64,000 nucleotides of DNA from Earliella scabrosa (GCA_022605405.1 JABYQQ010000001.1:372001-436000); one strand, 5' to 3'. Numbered from the stretch's first letter, positions 13,729 to 25,785 are shown. Program-made: numbers and translations. The notes: generated from the sequence alone by a model not told the origin.

Positions 13729-16068
13729 TCACGACTGCTGCAGCCCCGGGGTCTCATAGTCCATCGGCAAGTCCTTGCGCTCCATCCACGCCGCGTCCTC
13801 CGTCCCAAAGTCGACGCCCTTCGCGCAGTCCAGCCGCCGGCGAGTGGGGAGCTCCTTCAAATCGACCTTCTCGCGCCCGCTCTCGCCCCCGGTGCTGCTC
13901 CGGACGACGACGTAGTGCTCGCCGTGCCAGCCGACGAAGTCGAGCGCGGGGAGCGCGCGGGCGATGCTGCGCGCGTTGGAGGCCCACTGGTCCGTCTGCA
14001 CTTGGTATTCTTTGTCGGAGAGGAGGTTGGGCTGTGGTCTGCGCCTGTTGCTGTCGAGGTGCAGCATCGTCATGGACGAGAAGATCTTGAACGCGGGAGC
14101 GTATTCGTGCTACATCGCGGAGGTTAGGGTCGGCTACACGATGAGGTGAGAGCATACGCACGATGGGCTTGTCAGAGACAGCGCATTCCAGGTGAACCGC
14201 TTGCATCTCTCTCGGGAGAGACTTGAGCAGTCCTTGCAGACTGCCCTCGTTCAAGTTCGAGATGCGCACGCGGAGGACCCGCAAGCCCTCTAATTCGGGC
14301 AGCACGCTGTGCACGAGGTCCCACGAGCAGCTGCCCAAATCCAGCCTGCGCAATTTTGGACGCTGACGGAGGAATTGCGCCACCGACTGGAACAGGCCAA
14401 GGTCGTCGTCGTGTCCCACCATGACGAAACGGAACTCCTCCAGGTGAGGAAGGAACGTGTGCACGCCGTCGATGATGTGGTCGCTGCCGAAGACGACGCT
14501 CGCGGAGCACGGCTCCTCGAACGTCCCGTGCAGAGTCAGACTCTCGAGTCGGTGTGCGTGGGATATGCGCGCGAGCACGACGTGCGAGATGCGCGTGTCG
14601 ACGAGCTCGAGGTGGGTGAGGTTGCGGATGGTGGCGGACTGGAATGCGTGATCCCAGGAGTGGTTGCGCTGCAGGTATGCGCCGAGAGTCAAGTGCCGCA
14701 GCGTTCCTTGATTCTGGTCGAGGACTGTGCGGACTTCACCCATGTCAGCGAACCCGTCGTCGTCTTCGGCGCGCAGGATGAACTTGCGCAGACCACTGAA
14801 TGCAGACTAGGTTGGGGGTAAGCTAGTGCAGGATACGGACCAGATGGAGCACGTACCACGCCGACAGCGTCAAAGTGCCATCCTATGAGACCAAGAGTGT
14901 GGAGGCGGGGATGCGCCTGCAGGACAGCTTGGACCATGTCGGCGCGGAACTCAGGGTATCCTATCCACTCGAACTCTCGAAGAGCGCAAAAGGAGGGCAG
15001 CGCGGATTTGAACATGCCTGAGACCAGCGTGTGAACAACTACGCGCATACATGGCTAGGAGGGACTCACGACACATAAGATCGAACATGTCATTCTCCTC
15101 GTACGCCCAGTGGAGCCGAAGGGCTCGTACACGGCTGGCGAACACCGGATCTCCTTTGACCCTGTCGAAGATGTCGAGACCGCGGTTCAAATCTTGGTCT
15201 TCGCCAAAGTAGAGGTCAATGGTGTGGAAGATGAGGCGGACGGCAATGTCCCTATGGAACGCCGATACGAAGAGCCAGGAGCGCAGGTGGTAGCGGGGGA
15301 TGAAGCGCGCGATGCGCTCCCAGATTTCAGGGGGTGCTCTCTGCGATGCGGGCTCGTCGACGAAATGGATCTAAGGGAACAACGGATAGTTGAGCACGCG
15401 AAGCTTGAGCACCATGATTGGGTAGTGGACCTGTCTATCCGCATCCTCCCATAGATGCAATATGAGACTCACCATATTGCTTCGCCTGAGGTACCCCTGC
15501 AGCTCGCGGTTCGTTGGGTCGAGCTTAGCAACAGCCTGGAAGTCTTGCTGTGCCCTCGCCAGGAGCTTTTCGCCTGCCATCTTGCGTGCGTTTCCTCGAG
15601 CGAGCAGAGCTCTGGCCACATCTTTCCTCTCCAGTCCAGGAGTCCGGAGGTAGACATCCAAGTAGTTTTCGACTTCGTCACCATACCTGCAAAGCCATTT
15701 CCCGGTCAGAACCCCGCCATCAGCAAGACTCTTCGACAGTAGCATGCTACGTGTCCACCATCGTCGCCCTCCCATGAAAGATGATGGCTACGGAAGCTGG
15801 CCGTCCAACGGTTGCCAACCGCCTCCGCCCCGATCATCCGTTCCAGCACCCTCGCCACCGCAGTCCGTTCAGAATATGACTGGAAGACTCACCTTCCGCT
15901 CTCAATGAGTGCGAGCGAGGTCTCGAGGAGAAAGCCCGCCTTGCGGACCTGGCTGAGGGACTCAACCGCGCCAAACACGGTCTGGGTGAGCTCGTCCTGC
16001 GCCTGGTTGTGCGCGGCCATGGCGGGTGCGCTGGCGTTGGCGTTGGTGTTGCGTGGGGTTGCGGGCAT
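13729..16068 (-). CDS. TPR and F-box domain protein
   Basis: Six exons (16068-15893, 15686-15473, 15370-15070, 15017-14857, 14806-14162, 14109-13729) give 625 aa. The N-terminal ~130 residues contain a TPR-like helical pair (A-R-A-L-L-A-R-G-N-A-R-K-M followed by A-Q-Q-D-F-Q-A-V-A-K-L-D-P). An F-box follows (APPEIWERIARFIPRYHLRSW, about residues 140-175), then roughly 400 residues of irregular leucine-rich repeats (for example LTHLELVDTRISHVVL, LRRLDLGSC and LEGLRVLRVRISNL). The predicted role is an SCF substrate receptor; target unknown. The 206-nt first intron (15687-15892) is long for this window and could hide a small exon. It lies between OYE copies 2 and 3. Confidence 0.8.
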
Positions 16069-17303
16069 GGTGCGAAGTCATGGACGTATCGTGTTGTCGC
16101 CGCTGGCTGACCCGGGGCCAGGGAATCGGGTGTTCTGTGAGCGGGCGTGCGGCCGTGAATTTGGTAGCTTCCAAGTCCGTTTCGCGGGAACTGCTCAGAC
16201 GCCCCGAGTACCCGGCTGTCGGGTCCTCGCCCGGCCCACCGATTCTCTCCCACCATCTTCCACGCAACGCTCAGCCACACTCATTCTCGCGGTCAGAGTG
16301 CTGCTGTCCGCGCAGTGAACATCGCAATAGGTCAAGATGCATGACTGCGCCTGCTCAGGCTGTTGGGTCCGAAGACCGTAGGAGCTCATATGGTGTAAGT
16401 ACGCGCGGTAATGACTGGATGAAACAATCGACAGATGCTGGAGCTTTTTCTTCCATGCACGCTCGCACTGACGTTGCCATTGGGTACCCTACGACTGTTA
16501 CGTTGCCACAGCTCGCTGCATGAGTGCATGTCCAGCGGCGCCATCGACGTTTGCCTCGGTCTTGCACGTCATTGACAGTACTCTCTCCTTTAGGTCGGTA
16601 TATTTCCATCACTTCCGCGTCGTACGTGCACGTCGTGCTTAGGTGTTGTGCTCAGGAATTGGTGTCTAAACACGCATCTGAATGAACGGTGTCTACCCTA
16701 GGTGGTCCAGGCGGTCTAAGCGCATATTGAATTCAAAGCGGACAGTGACTCCAGGAATTGATCAACATATACATCCTGCAGCGCGACAGTTGGGCGACAT
16801 GTCCACCCCCGGCACGAATGTCAGCACGCAGTCCATTACTGATCATGGTCGCTCACGCACTCCGCATGCTGTCTAGTCGCGTTCGGGGCTATGGCCAGAT
16901 AAGGGTGACTCGGATCCGAGGGCCAGCGTACCATTGCGCACACGCATTGTTGATACCCGGTACCTACGCCCGTGCGCGGTGCTTCCTTACTCGATCCCGC
17001 AAATATGGATCTGCACCCTGAGACGATCCACCGCTCACGAGTGTGAGCAGCATGTCTGGGCGACAGCGTTCAGGAGACGCACGTCCTAGCCGCCTTTCTG
17101 GAGCGCGGCAAATCCTGGTATGGATTCTCCATGCCTACGTCCATCTCAGACACATGCCGGGTACTTCTGTGGGGCCTTGACTCCCGTTCGAGACCGGAGT
17201 CTTGCACCTTCTGATAAGACCTTTCACGTGTAGCAGACAGTATATATGCTGCCACCATGCCCCCGAGAGGTCTTCGGTAATAGCCCCTCGCTCTAACGTG
17301 ACT
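16069..17303. other. Intergenic, no supported gene
   Basis: Divergent promoters of the TPR/F-box gene (-) and the DUF6533-type gene (+). Short overlapping open frames only. Confidence 0.55.
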
Positions 17304-18996
17304 ATGGCGGTTTTCAATCCGGACGTATGGTATGTTACTCCAATCTGTTTGTTGCATTCCACCTAATCTATGATGCGACAGGGCTACCCCGACTAACTAT
17401 CTGTCGGTTAGCTTCCTTGGCGAGTGCATCTCACTATGTCCGTTCGGACGACTATCAACCCTGTCGTGCGCATGTTAGTGCTCATCGTATGTGAGCATAT
17501 GTCCACCGCACAGGAAGAATATCGGATGGTTTGGAAACGCAAGCTCTCGCTGCCTACGGCCCTCTTCTTGATCAACCGATACGTCCTACTATTCATCGCG
17601 GTGATGTATCCGCTCTCGACCTTGCTGTGGTGGCGGGACGATTTTGTGAGTGATTATCATGGACTTTACAACGCGACTGACCTTCTGCGGCCTGTGTTAG
17701 AGGTACGCTGCGCTCAGATTACCCTAGCGGCGTATGCATGGATACATCCTTCGTTCTCTGCAGCTGCGTAGTGATTTCGAATGCGAGAATCAGCCTCAGC
17801 GTAGCGCTCTTGGCTGTCAATGTGGGTGCGTCCTCGACCTTTTCCGTCTGTTCTGTGTACCGTTCGCTTGACAACTTGCATTCATCAGTCTTTACGTCCC
17901 TGCGCGTCCATGCAATCAATTATCGCAATTGGTGGTGGACTGCCCTTGTATTGCTTGTAGGGCTCGTATCTGTCGTGTTAAACATAGTGAGTCTCGCACC
18001 TTAACTAAATTGGGAGGACATTGCTCAAGATGGCTCTGCTTTATGAATCTTCTCAGATAGTCTTCGCATCAGCTACCACTGGGACGAACGCTCCGAACGC
18101 CAGAGGATGCTATGGTACTCTGGGCGTCGTGGGACACAGCCGTAGCGAATGGGTTAGGTTGGTGATACCTGTCCAGTCGCATGCTGCACCTTAACGCTCA
18201 CTGTATGTCTGGCTCCCTGTTGCAGAGGTATGTAGCAGTGCTCATGACCGGACAGTATACGTGTCGAACTAATTGAACTTGTCTAGAATCCCTCGTCATC
18301 CGTGGATGCACCATAGTTCAGGACGTCCTCGTCCTCGGCATCACATGGTATCGCACATCAGGGATCGTGGCAGGCCTTTCCATCGCCAGCACACCTGTGG
18401 CGTCTGTCCTCCTCCGAAATGGTGTGTGCTTCGGCTCTTCTGTTTCCATTGACAACGCCGTGCTGTCGGTGCTGAAGGTCTTCTCAGGAGCAACATACTT
18501 CTTGTGCGGCTCTCCCTTAGCAACTCGATGGCGATGCTAACAGCGGCGTGCCACTGCGCAGAATCATGCTATGCGTCAATTCTGCGGCGATTGCCACAGT
18601 GGTCGGGGTCAGTGCACGATGCCTCCCGTCGACACTTGCATTCTGATGACATTATCTGGTGGTCGGACTCTGACAGGGGTTAAGTGCACTTACCCCTCAA
18701 ATCCACATGTGAGTGCCACCTAATAGTAATCGCAGCTGTCTCGTCTGTGTCGTTGTCACGTTGCTCACTCCGAGAGGTGCAGACTGAACGCAATCATCAT
18801 GTCACGCTTCATCCTCAATCTCCGCACAGCCGCGTCGTGCATCGACAATAACGGCGTCGATACCACCCTTCCGTTCGACACCCATGGCACACAGTCTTAC
18901 ACTCTGTTCTCTTCTGGCGGCCTTGGGAACATGGGTGCTCCTGTTTGGTTTGCAGGGGATTTTGATGAGGAAGAGGGCGAAGAGGGCCGAGATTGA
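17304..18996 (+). CDS. DUF6533-type multi-pass membrane protein (exons partly resolved)
   Basis: Several segments in order match the basidiomycete seven-helix family with an N-terminal DUF6533 domain. A start at 17304 is followed by a TNYLS-like segment near 17390. At 17515-17650 is the EEYRMVWKRK...ALFLINRYVLL core typical of DUF6533. At 17740-17990 there are TM helices ending in RNWWWTALVLLVGLVSVVLNI. At 18290-18425 there is a helix ending in SVLLRNG, and at 18790-18996 a C-terminal SRFILNLRTAAS tail. Family members are predicted integral membrane proteins of unknown function. Not all splice junctions could be closed in frame, so the gene may be partly decayed. It lies between the TPR/F-box gene and a tRNA. 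Confidence 0.55.
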
Positions 18997-19057
18997 TGTA
19001 CCAGAGACATGAGCACGCGGCACGATCTCTATACTACAATGGCACGGCGTCTTTCAA

Positions 19058-19138
19058 GGGCATGTGGTGTAGTTGGTTATCACGCTCGCTTAGCATTCGG
19101 TTTGCGAGAGGGGTCCGGTTCGATCCCGGACATGTCCA
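19058..19138 (+). tRNA. tRNA-Ala (anticodon AGC) with 7-nt intron, second copy
   Basis: Same cloverleaf as the tRNA at 9932, including the G3-U70 alanine identity pair and the TTCGATC loop. The acceptor stem differs by a compensated change: pair 6:67 is C-G in the first copy and T-A here, so both keep a perfect stem. The intron (about 19096-19102) has a completely different sequence, TTCGGTT instead of GCAGATA, but the same length and position. It lies 47 nt from the stop codon of OYE copy 3 on the other strand, mirroring the first tRNA-OYE pair. Confidence 0.93.
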
Positions 19139-19163
19139 TCTTGGGCGATGCAGAGCCCTGCCC

Positions 19164-19168
19164 TTTTT
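19164..19168 (+). terminator. RNA polymerase III terminator of second tRNA-Ala
   Basis: Five consecutive T about 26 nt after the tRNA end, the first T run on that strand. Confidence 0.55.
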
Positions 19169-19185
19169 AGCAAAAATGCACACTT

Positions 19186-20607
19186 CTACCCGAGTTCCTC
19201 CACGTTGTGCCCAGCAAACGGATAGTCAATGTATCCGCGTGGGTCCCCCGCCATGGAATAGGCTGACCTCGTCCATGCGGTAAGAGGCTGGTTCTTGCGC
19301 AAGCGCATTGGCAGATCGGGCTGTAGTCGGGATCCGCTTAGCTCACATCCAGACCAAGTATTTAGTGTGGAACGTACATTAGAGATGAACCTGCGTCCAA
19401 ACGCGATCAACTCCCCGGTCTCATCAGCGCGCTTGATGGCGCTCTCGCGAGTATATCGACCCGCGGAGATGAACGGGCGTGGCTGCCAAAGCTGGCGCAA
19501 GAAGTCGTTCGACTATCCAGGGTGTGTGTAAGAAGATGCGTAGTCGGTAGGACGGCCAGTGGGAACTATTCACCTCGCTTTCGTGCGCAGAAATGTCCAC
19601 GCCTCCTGCGACCCCGGGCTCGACAACGTGCAAATACGCCATGTTGGGATGGCGCTGCAAGACCTGCGAGACGAGATACGTAAACGTCAGGACGGGGTCT
19701 TCCATCCGCATATCTGTGACGGGCTCATCAGCGCATGCGGGCGGGAGCTGTGACCAAGTTCTACATCCGTACCTTGGAAGGTGCTCCACGGGCTGATGCG
19801 GAACCCGACCTTGCTCTCACCGACAGCCTCTGTTACAGCGTCGATCACCTCAAGTGCGAACCGACAGCGATTCTCGATCGTGCCGCCGTACGCGTCCGCG
19901 CGCTTGTTCGAGGTGTCTTGGATGAATTGGTCGATGAGGTATCCGTGCGCGCAGTGGACTTCGACGCCGTCGCAACCCGCGCCCAGAACGGCGTTGCGTG
20001 CGGCTTGCGCAAAGGCATTGACGTACTCCTTGATCTCTATTAAGGGATTGATCAGCCAAAATGCGGGAGCGTGTTTGACATGTGCAGGGTTCAAGTTACC
20101 TGGAATTGTCAGTGGACGAGGGACGTCGTCCGGCCTGTCACTCAAGGGAATGGCCGACGCCGAGACGTAGGGATAGTCTGGGTTCTCGGCTTTCAGTTCC
20201 GCTGGGATCGCTGCCCTCCCGAGGGCCCACAGCTGCATGAACACGTAAGAGCGCTTCGCGTGCACGGCATCCACAACCTGCATGGCCTGTGTCAGACGAT
20301 GGATTGGAGAGCAAGGAAAAGCCACTCACCCGCTTCCACGCTGCAATCTTTCCTCGTTCCATATACCTGGAAGGTGCGGCGAGCTATGCCCAGCGTAGGG
20401 TGCGACGAATGTTGCTTCTGTGATGAGCAGAGTGCCAGGGACCGACCCTCGTTGGGCATAGTAGGTGACCGCGAGGTCCGTGTGGACGTGCTTGTTATTT
20501 GCACGCTCGCGCGAGAGCGGGGCGAGAACGACGCGATGTGCTGTCGTGATGTCGCCCACTCTCGCTGGCTGGAAAAGGGCAGCGATGTGGTCGGAAGCGT
20601 CGGTCAT
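19186..20607 (-). pseudogene. Old Yellow Enzyme copy 3, frameshifted in exon 1
   Basis: Six exons match the other OYE copies in position and length: 20607-20330, 20277-20100, 20036-19773, 19713-19574, 19512-19378 and 19320-19186. Exon 1 has 278 nt where a multiple of three is expected. The break lies at 20344-20355: the coding strand reads GAG GAA AG ATT GCA where the paralogues have GAG GAG CAG ATC GCA, so one base is missing. The uncorrected frame stops in the first intron after about 93 residues. All other exons are intact and carry the RADAYGGTIENRCRF signature, the H-C-A-H-G-Y active-site block and the FMN-phosphate segment. The conserved active-site Thr is Ser (residue 32, LAPLSR). It could be a recent pseudogene or an assembly error in a run of A; the clean remainder makes the latter possible. 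Confidence 0.8.
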
Positions 20608-21316
20608 GGGCGCTCTAGACTTGGGAAGGTGGTGAGTGCGAGTGGAAGGCGTGGAACGTCGCGACTAACTTACTTATACGATTCGCTTCGCTGCAAGAGC
20701 GTCGAACTTTGTCCGCCTGATAACCTTCGGCAAAGCGACGGCAGTGTAAATAGGCATATGTCCTGCCGCGTGCGACAAGTTGTGGCACGACTATGTCGAC
20801 TGCCGCTTGATAGAGGACACAATTGCGGCTTGAGGTCTATGGATCTGTCATTCCAGGCTAGTATGAAGCTTCGCAGTCTCAATTCAGTTCTCGCGCAGTG
20901 GTTCTGCCGGCGGGTATCATGCTACACGTTGAGCATAGCGTAGCAAAGTTGGTGCTGCTTAACGCCTGCAACAGTACTGGTATCGCAACCCCTGAAGTTG
21001 GGGTCGGGGCTGTCTCTGAGAAATCAGAAGTGGTACTGGTCATCGTCCGTTGCTGGCTATGATGCTTACTGAGTAGAGAGATGATAGGACTTGGATAGCT
21101 ACGAGTGGTACAGCTTCAAGTTCTCAGACGCCCACATCTAGCCTCAAGATCAACATAGATCTCGGGTAGATCTGAGATATTTCGAACCTGAACCCCATCT
21201 ACCAGCCTCTACCTTCTTAACAGCTCACTGCGCACCTGGTCAATAGGTTTGCGGACGCGATGGTCAGAACACTCTCATGAACCATTGCTCGTGTAGGGCA
21301 CTAGCACTGGCAGAAC
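20608..21316. other. Divergent promoter region, OYE copy 3 and SET gene
   Basis: No gene is seen. The TATA-like box of OYE copy 3 lies at 20673-20678. Confidence 0.6.
20673..20678 (-). promoter_or_regulatory. TATA box of OYE copy 3
   Basis: TATAAG on the minus strand about 70 nt upstream of the ATG at 20607, matching the promoter layout of the intact OYE copies. Confidence 0.45.
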
Positions 21317-22954
21317 ATGGCGGCCGTCTCTCCGTCAGAGGATGACCTGAAAAGCGCGTTGCTCGCCCTCAAAACACAGAACCCCACGCTCGGCATATCC
21401 AAGATTCATGCCCTTCTGCTCTCCACACATCCTGAATGGACCGTCAGCGAGAAACGCACTCGGAAAATCTTGCAAAGCGAAGGTCTGGTCCTGAACTCCG
21501 GAGGAGGCGTCCCTGGCCAGGTCTACCCGAGTTCAGGCCTCATCGAGGGCCTGGACGTCGCGAAGTGGACAACGAAGGTCGAGGTGAAGTACTTTGGAAA
21601 AACGAAGGGGAAGGGACTTGTGGCTAGGGAGCACATTCCTGAGGGTGACACGATTTGGAAGGAGGATCCGTTCGTTCTCGCGCCAGAATGGTGAGTACCC
21701 TTTTGTCGTCATGTTCACGCCTCCTGTGCACTGTACTATGCGTATGTATCGTGTTGTATCTTGCACTTGATACTCGCGGTATGTCCAAGACAGCCCGCAA
21801 CCGACCGCACGCGACTTTCGTTTCACGTCTGTGAAGCACTAGCTCGCCCATGCTCTTCTCAGAGATTTATCCCTCGATCGCAAGTTTCTTATGCTCTGTC
21901 TAGGAATATCTACGATTTCCAGATGTCTGGACACGCCTGCGGCCACTGCTCGACCCCGCTCACGACATCGCCTCTCATCGTCCCCTGCACCGCGTCAACA
22001 TCGTCCACACCATGTCCCATACGCTTTTGCAGCCGCCTATGTCTCACGCGCTCGGGGCGTACGCACCCGCTCCTCTGTGCCTCGCGAAATCCTGCCTCGG
22101 CACCGCTCGTACACTTCGCGCGCCGACACGAGTGGATGGCGCTCCATGCGCTCGCGCAATGCACCGCGCGCGTCCTGCTGACGTTCCAGCAGGATGAACC
22201 GGCGTTCAAGGACGACTGGGCCATCGTACGTGCGCTCGCGCAGTTGGGGATGGAAGAGCGAGCAAAGAGTGCAAGGTGCGTTCCGCTACCACTCGTCTTG
22301 CACCCCATAGGACTGAACGTGAGCACGCGCGGTGAAGTCCCGGCGCTGAGCCCGACAGAGCCATGTGGAAGAGGGCGCACAAGTACTACGTGCAGGCTTT
22401 CCAGGATCCGGCGACCGAGGCGGAGAAGAAGCGGCTGGCGAAGATACTCAAGAAGGAACTTCCCAAAGATATATCCGACACGCTCTTCGAGTACGAAGCG
22501 TTCCTGAGAGGGCTGGGCCGCATGAGCCTCAGTGAGTGGTGTCCGCTATCACTCCCGGGTTGTCCATGCTGATGCCTGATTGCTCGCAGATCTGGAGGCG
22601 CACGGCGGCCTCTACGTCTTGCACTCGCATGTCAACCACAACTGTTCCCCGAACGTGTCTGTGCGTCACTTCGACCAGCGCACGGCGCTTTCGCGCATCA
22701 CGCTGGTGGCGAAGCGCGACATCGCCCCAGGAGAAGAGCTGTTCATCACGTACGTGAACCCGGAGCTGCCGCTGGAGCAACGCCGGCGGGCCCTCCTGGA
22801 GTGGGGGTTCGGGAGGTGTGCGTGCGAGCGCTGTGTGAAGGAGGAGCGCGAACGCAAAGAAGCTGGCGGCGACATTGGTGCCGGCGGTGGCGAGGAGGAC
22901 GCAGACAAGGCCGATCTCGAAGCAGAGCTCAAAGCTGGACTGGGGGTGATGTGA
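21317..22954 (+). CDS. SET5: Set5-like MYND/SET-domain protein lysine methyltransferase
   Basis: Four exons (21317-21690, 21904-22275, 22359-22531, 22590-22954) give 427 aa. The N-terminus has a small helical domain (DLKSALLALKTQNPTLGISK...TVSEKRTRKIL). The SET domain begins with KGKGLVAREHIPEGDTIWKE, is split by a cysteine-rich MYND-like insert (C-G-H-C ... C-S-R-L-C ... H-P-L-L-C), and resumes with NHNCSPN and GEELFITYVNP. A post-SET cysteine cluster (G-R-C-A-C-E-R-C) and an acidic Glu/Asp tail follow. Yeast Set5 methylates histone H4, and the order of parts fits that family. The NHxC and GEELxxxY motifs that form the cofactor and lysine pocket are intact, so activity is expected. Confidence 0.9.
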
Positions 22955-23070
22955 GCAGGGAAAGGCGGCGGAAGAATGAAAGCAATGCTGCATGTATCAT
23001 GGTCGGTGGTGCTTGTTGTACAAATTGATCTACTTCAACGACGTCGCTCCTCGATCCCCCGAGACAGACA

Positions 23071-24275
23071 CTATCCCCTCAACTTCTTGAACAGCGCGCC
23101 GCCCGCTGCAGTCACCTTCTCGACGTCTCTACACGTCAAGCTGTATCGCAAGCCGCGTTCGAGGAACCCGCCGCTCTGAACCGCCTCTTTCGCCGTCTTG
23201 TCGCGCAACATGCCGGCATTTGCGATCTTTTCGCCCGGCGAGCGGCTGGCGGGCGCGAAGCTGTCTTCTTGGACCTCGTCGATCCCGTGCAGATGCGACT
23301 CGTACAACGCGGACGTGGTGATGACGAGGCTGCGCGGCTCGAGGAGCAGCGTGAGGATCGGGTTGGGGTCGATCGGCCTGCCAGTGCCCGCCGTCCCGCC
23401 CATCGCTGTGGCGATCGCGCCCGGGGGCGCGGGGTCTGTTGAGGGCTGGGGTTGCGCCTCGGTGGCGTACTGGTAGTAGTGGAAGATCGTGTGGGATCCG
23501 AGGGAGAGGGTCGCTACGACTGGGTGATATGCGGGCCCGTCCTCGTGTGGCTGTTGCGTGTTGAGACGGCTTGGTCGTCAGCCTGCATTTTGTTTCATCA
23601 TGTCAGAGAGCTTACCATGATGCCCTGTCCTGGCGCATACTGCATGTTACAGAGTCATCATGATGAGATGGGTGCAGAGTGGTCGAGAAGTTGACTGACC
23701 TCGTTCATGATGATATGATTTGGTTGACCATGGGCAGACTTTTTGAAAACGCCTGTATCTCGGATCCGTCCTATGATGTCAGGACTGTTGTAGGGGGATC
23801 ACCCTTAGCCGACTCGGACTACCAACGGTCGATGCTGCGCGATGACGCACTATGTAATGACGAATGAAGGCATCTCCTGCGGGATCAGCGTCTTCTTTGC
23901 TGTCAAGTCGCCACCTGGAGCAAATTTTAGTCTTAAATAGAAATCTAGTATTATGGATCGTCTCACCCCAGATCTGGAGTCTATCGGAGTGTGGTTAGTA
24001 GATCCAGTGGTGAAATTCAATGATCGATGCGAGGCAAATCATACATGCCTCCGGTTTGCCAGCCTTTTCCACCATGGTTGAGGCGCTTCTTGGATCTATG
24101 CATAAGTAGTCGAGCCGTTGATCTCTTCAGACTGCTGCCTCAACCATCTACCTAACCCACTCACCTTGCGAATGAGGTAGTCTTCTTCGTCCTCGGTCAC
24201 GAAGTCCGGAATGTAGTAGGTGAATGATGTTCCAGGAACAAGATACTTTTCCAGCGTGAGGTAGGGGTCACTCAT
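23071..24275 (-). CDS. ALKBH6-like 2-oxoglutarate/Fe(II) dioxygenase
   Basis: Seven exons (24275-24165, 24095-24049, 23980-23967, 23914-23851, 23784-23700, 23639-23616, 23550-23071) encode 274 aa. The fold is AlkB: NRRLQIWGG, then PNHIIMNEYAPGQGIMPHED with the Fe ligands H117 and D119, SLGSHTIFHYY, LLLEPRSLVI, and a distal histidine in LHGI (about H203). The C-terminal SLTCRDVEKV supplies the 2-oxoglutarate-binding Arg. AlkB proteins oxidatively remove methyl groups from nucleic acids or proteins; the ALKBH6 branch has no settled substrate. Exons of 14 and 24 nt, and an intron (23981-24048) that begins with GC instead of GT, make this gene easy to mis-annotate. Neighbouring genes give no functional hint. 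Confidence 0.9.
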
Positions 24276-24703
24276 CTCGTGTAGTCCGGGAGTGCCAGCG
24301 ACTCCGCCTCATGTACTACTTCGAGTTAGAGAATCGCCTCAGGAATCCTCAGTATATGACGTCATTGACTGTCACGACCAAAAAGGAGATGTAGACGCCC
24401 ATTTCCATGGCTCTGGATCATAACAAGAACAAACAGATCGACTAGCCTTCGGATGACTCCCAATGACACCAGCCTTCGCCCACTGTGCTACCCCTTCCTC
24501 GCCGATGGCTCAGGCTGAATTCCTTCTCACTCCGTGAAGCGCCTGACCATGAAATGGCATGAAGCGACTCGTCAATCTGGAGATCCAGAATTACATTCCG
24601 TCAACTTCCCTCAGCGGTGGCTACTCTGGCACATCGACATGTAGTACAGTGGCAATTTCGATAGTAGGTACTACTATATACAGGGGACAAGAATCTTTTA
24701 CAG
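24276..24703. other. Intergenic, no supported gene
   Basis: Lies between two minus-strand genes. It holds the promoter of the ALKBH6-like gene and the 3' flank of the unknown gene. Confidence 0.55.
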
Positions 24704-25785
24704 TCAAGCGCTTCCCATGTTCCTAATAACACCGATACACGGCTGCAGGCTCCCTCGCGACACAAGACGTATCTCCAGCAGGACAAGCTGGTCGAATTCG
24801 TATGGAAAGGCTTTAGCGTCCTTCCGGTTCTCGCATTCCTCCTAGGCAAGCGATGCAGATCATGTCAAGGTATGAAATTTGAAACTCGGATGGATCATGC
24901 CAGTGGCACTCACGATAAACCGCTTTATCTCTCGCGCAGCAAGCGTCGCGAGGGAGCCCTTGGTTGGCTGTAGCTGTGCCCCCTTTCCTACGCACAGCAC
25001 GGTAACTTGACGTGAGTACGGTTTGTAGCCCACGAACTGCATCGGGAGTAAGCACTGATTCTCTCGAGCACCATTCGTGAACGTATACCTGGAAGCGATA
25101 GGACATCTTTTGGGCCATCGTCACATCATCAAAGGCAACACTGCCATGATCAGGGATCTCGGAGAAGTCACCCTCCAGAGCTTTCGTGAGGCTGCAGTGC
25201 TGATTGTAAGCGACAGCCGGGTGACTCGGGGCCCCGCGCGACGAGAGGCTGGGGCGAATGGTCCTCCCCTTTGCGTAGGGCATTTGCGGGATTTCTTCCT
25301 ACAAATACAAGGATGGTGAGCATCATCGCATCTCAGCCCTTGAGCGGAACGTAGCTCACCACAGTTTGAGCACCGACTTCTCTTGGGGTTTCGGCGTCGC
25401 TGTTCGCTAAAACGCCAGTGCCTTGACCCACCCAAGCGGGGTCAAATAGGTGACGGACGTGATAGGACGTGTGTTCTCCCGATGGGGGGTTGTCATAGTA
25501 AGTTTGGGGACGAGGGTAGAGATGCGTCGGCGAGCGGTTCGGGAATTGATGCTGAGCCGCGAAGGTATGCGTCTGGGTGGATGTTGTCCTGGTGAATGGT
25601 ATAGCCTGGTTGGAGAGGTTGGGGTTCATGTCAACGTGACCCTGAGATGTGAAGGCCCCCGAGGAGGACAAGCAGTGATCGACAGGTATGTCATTATGGG
25701 AGTATTGGCTATTATTGTCAGAACGAGCGGAGGCCGGGTGAAGCGCGACGAAGCGGGGATAGTCTGGAACGCGGCGGTACGACAT
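24704..25785 (-). CDS. Unknown protein, 298 aa
   Basis: Four exons (25785-25360, 25298-25089, 25036-24914, 24841-24704) join with consistent phase into 298 aa. I do not recognise the family. The N-terminal ~140 residues are polar and probably disordered (rich in Ser, Thr, His, Pro and Asn; many Tyr). The C-terminal ~150 residues look folded and mix basic and hydrophobic segments (VTVLCVGKGAQLQPTKGS, LATLAAREIKRFI). No signal peptide or membrane helix is visible. The clean splice phases through three introns argue that it is a real gene. A soluble nuclear or cytosolic protein is the most that can be said. Confidence 0.55.
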
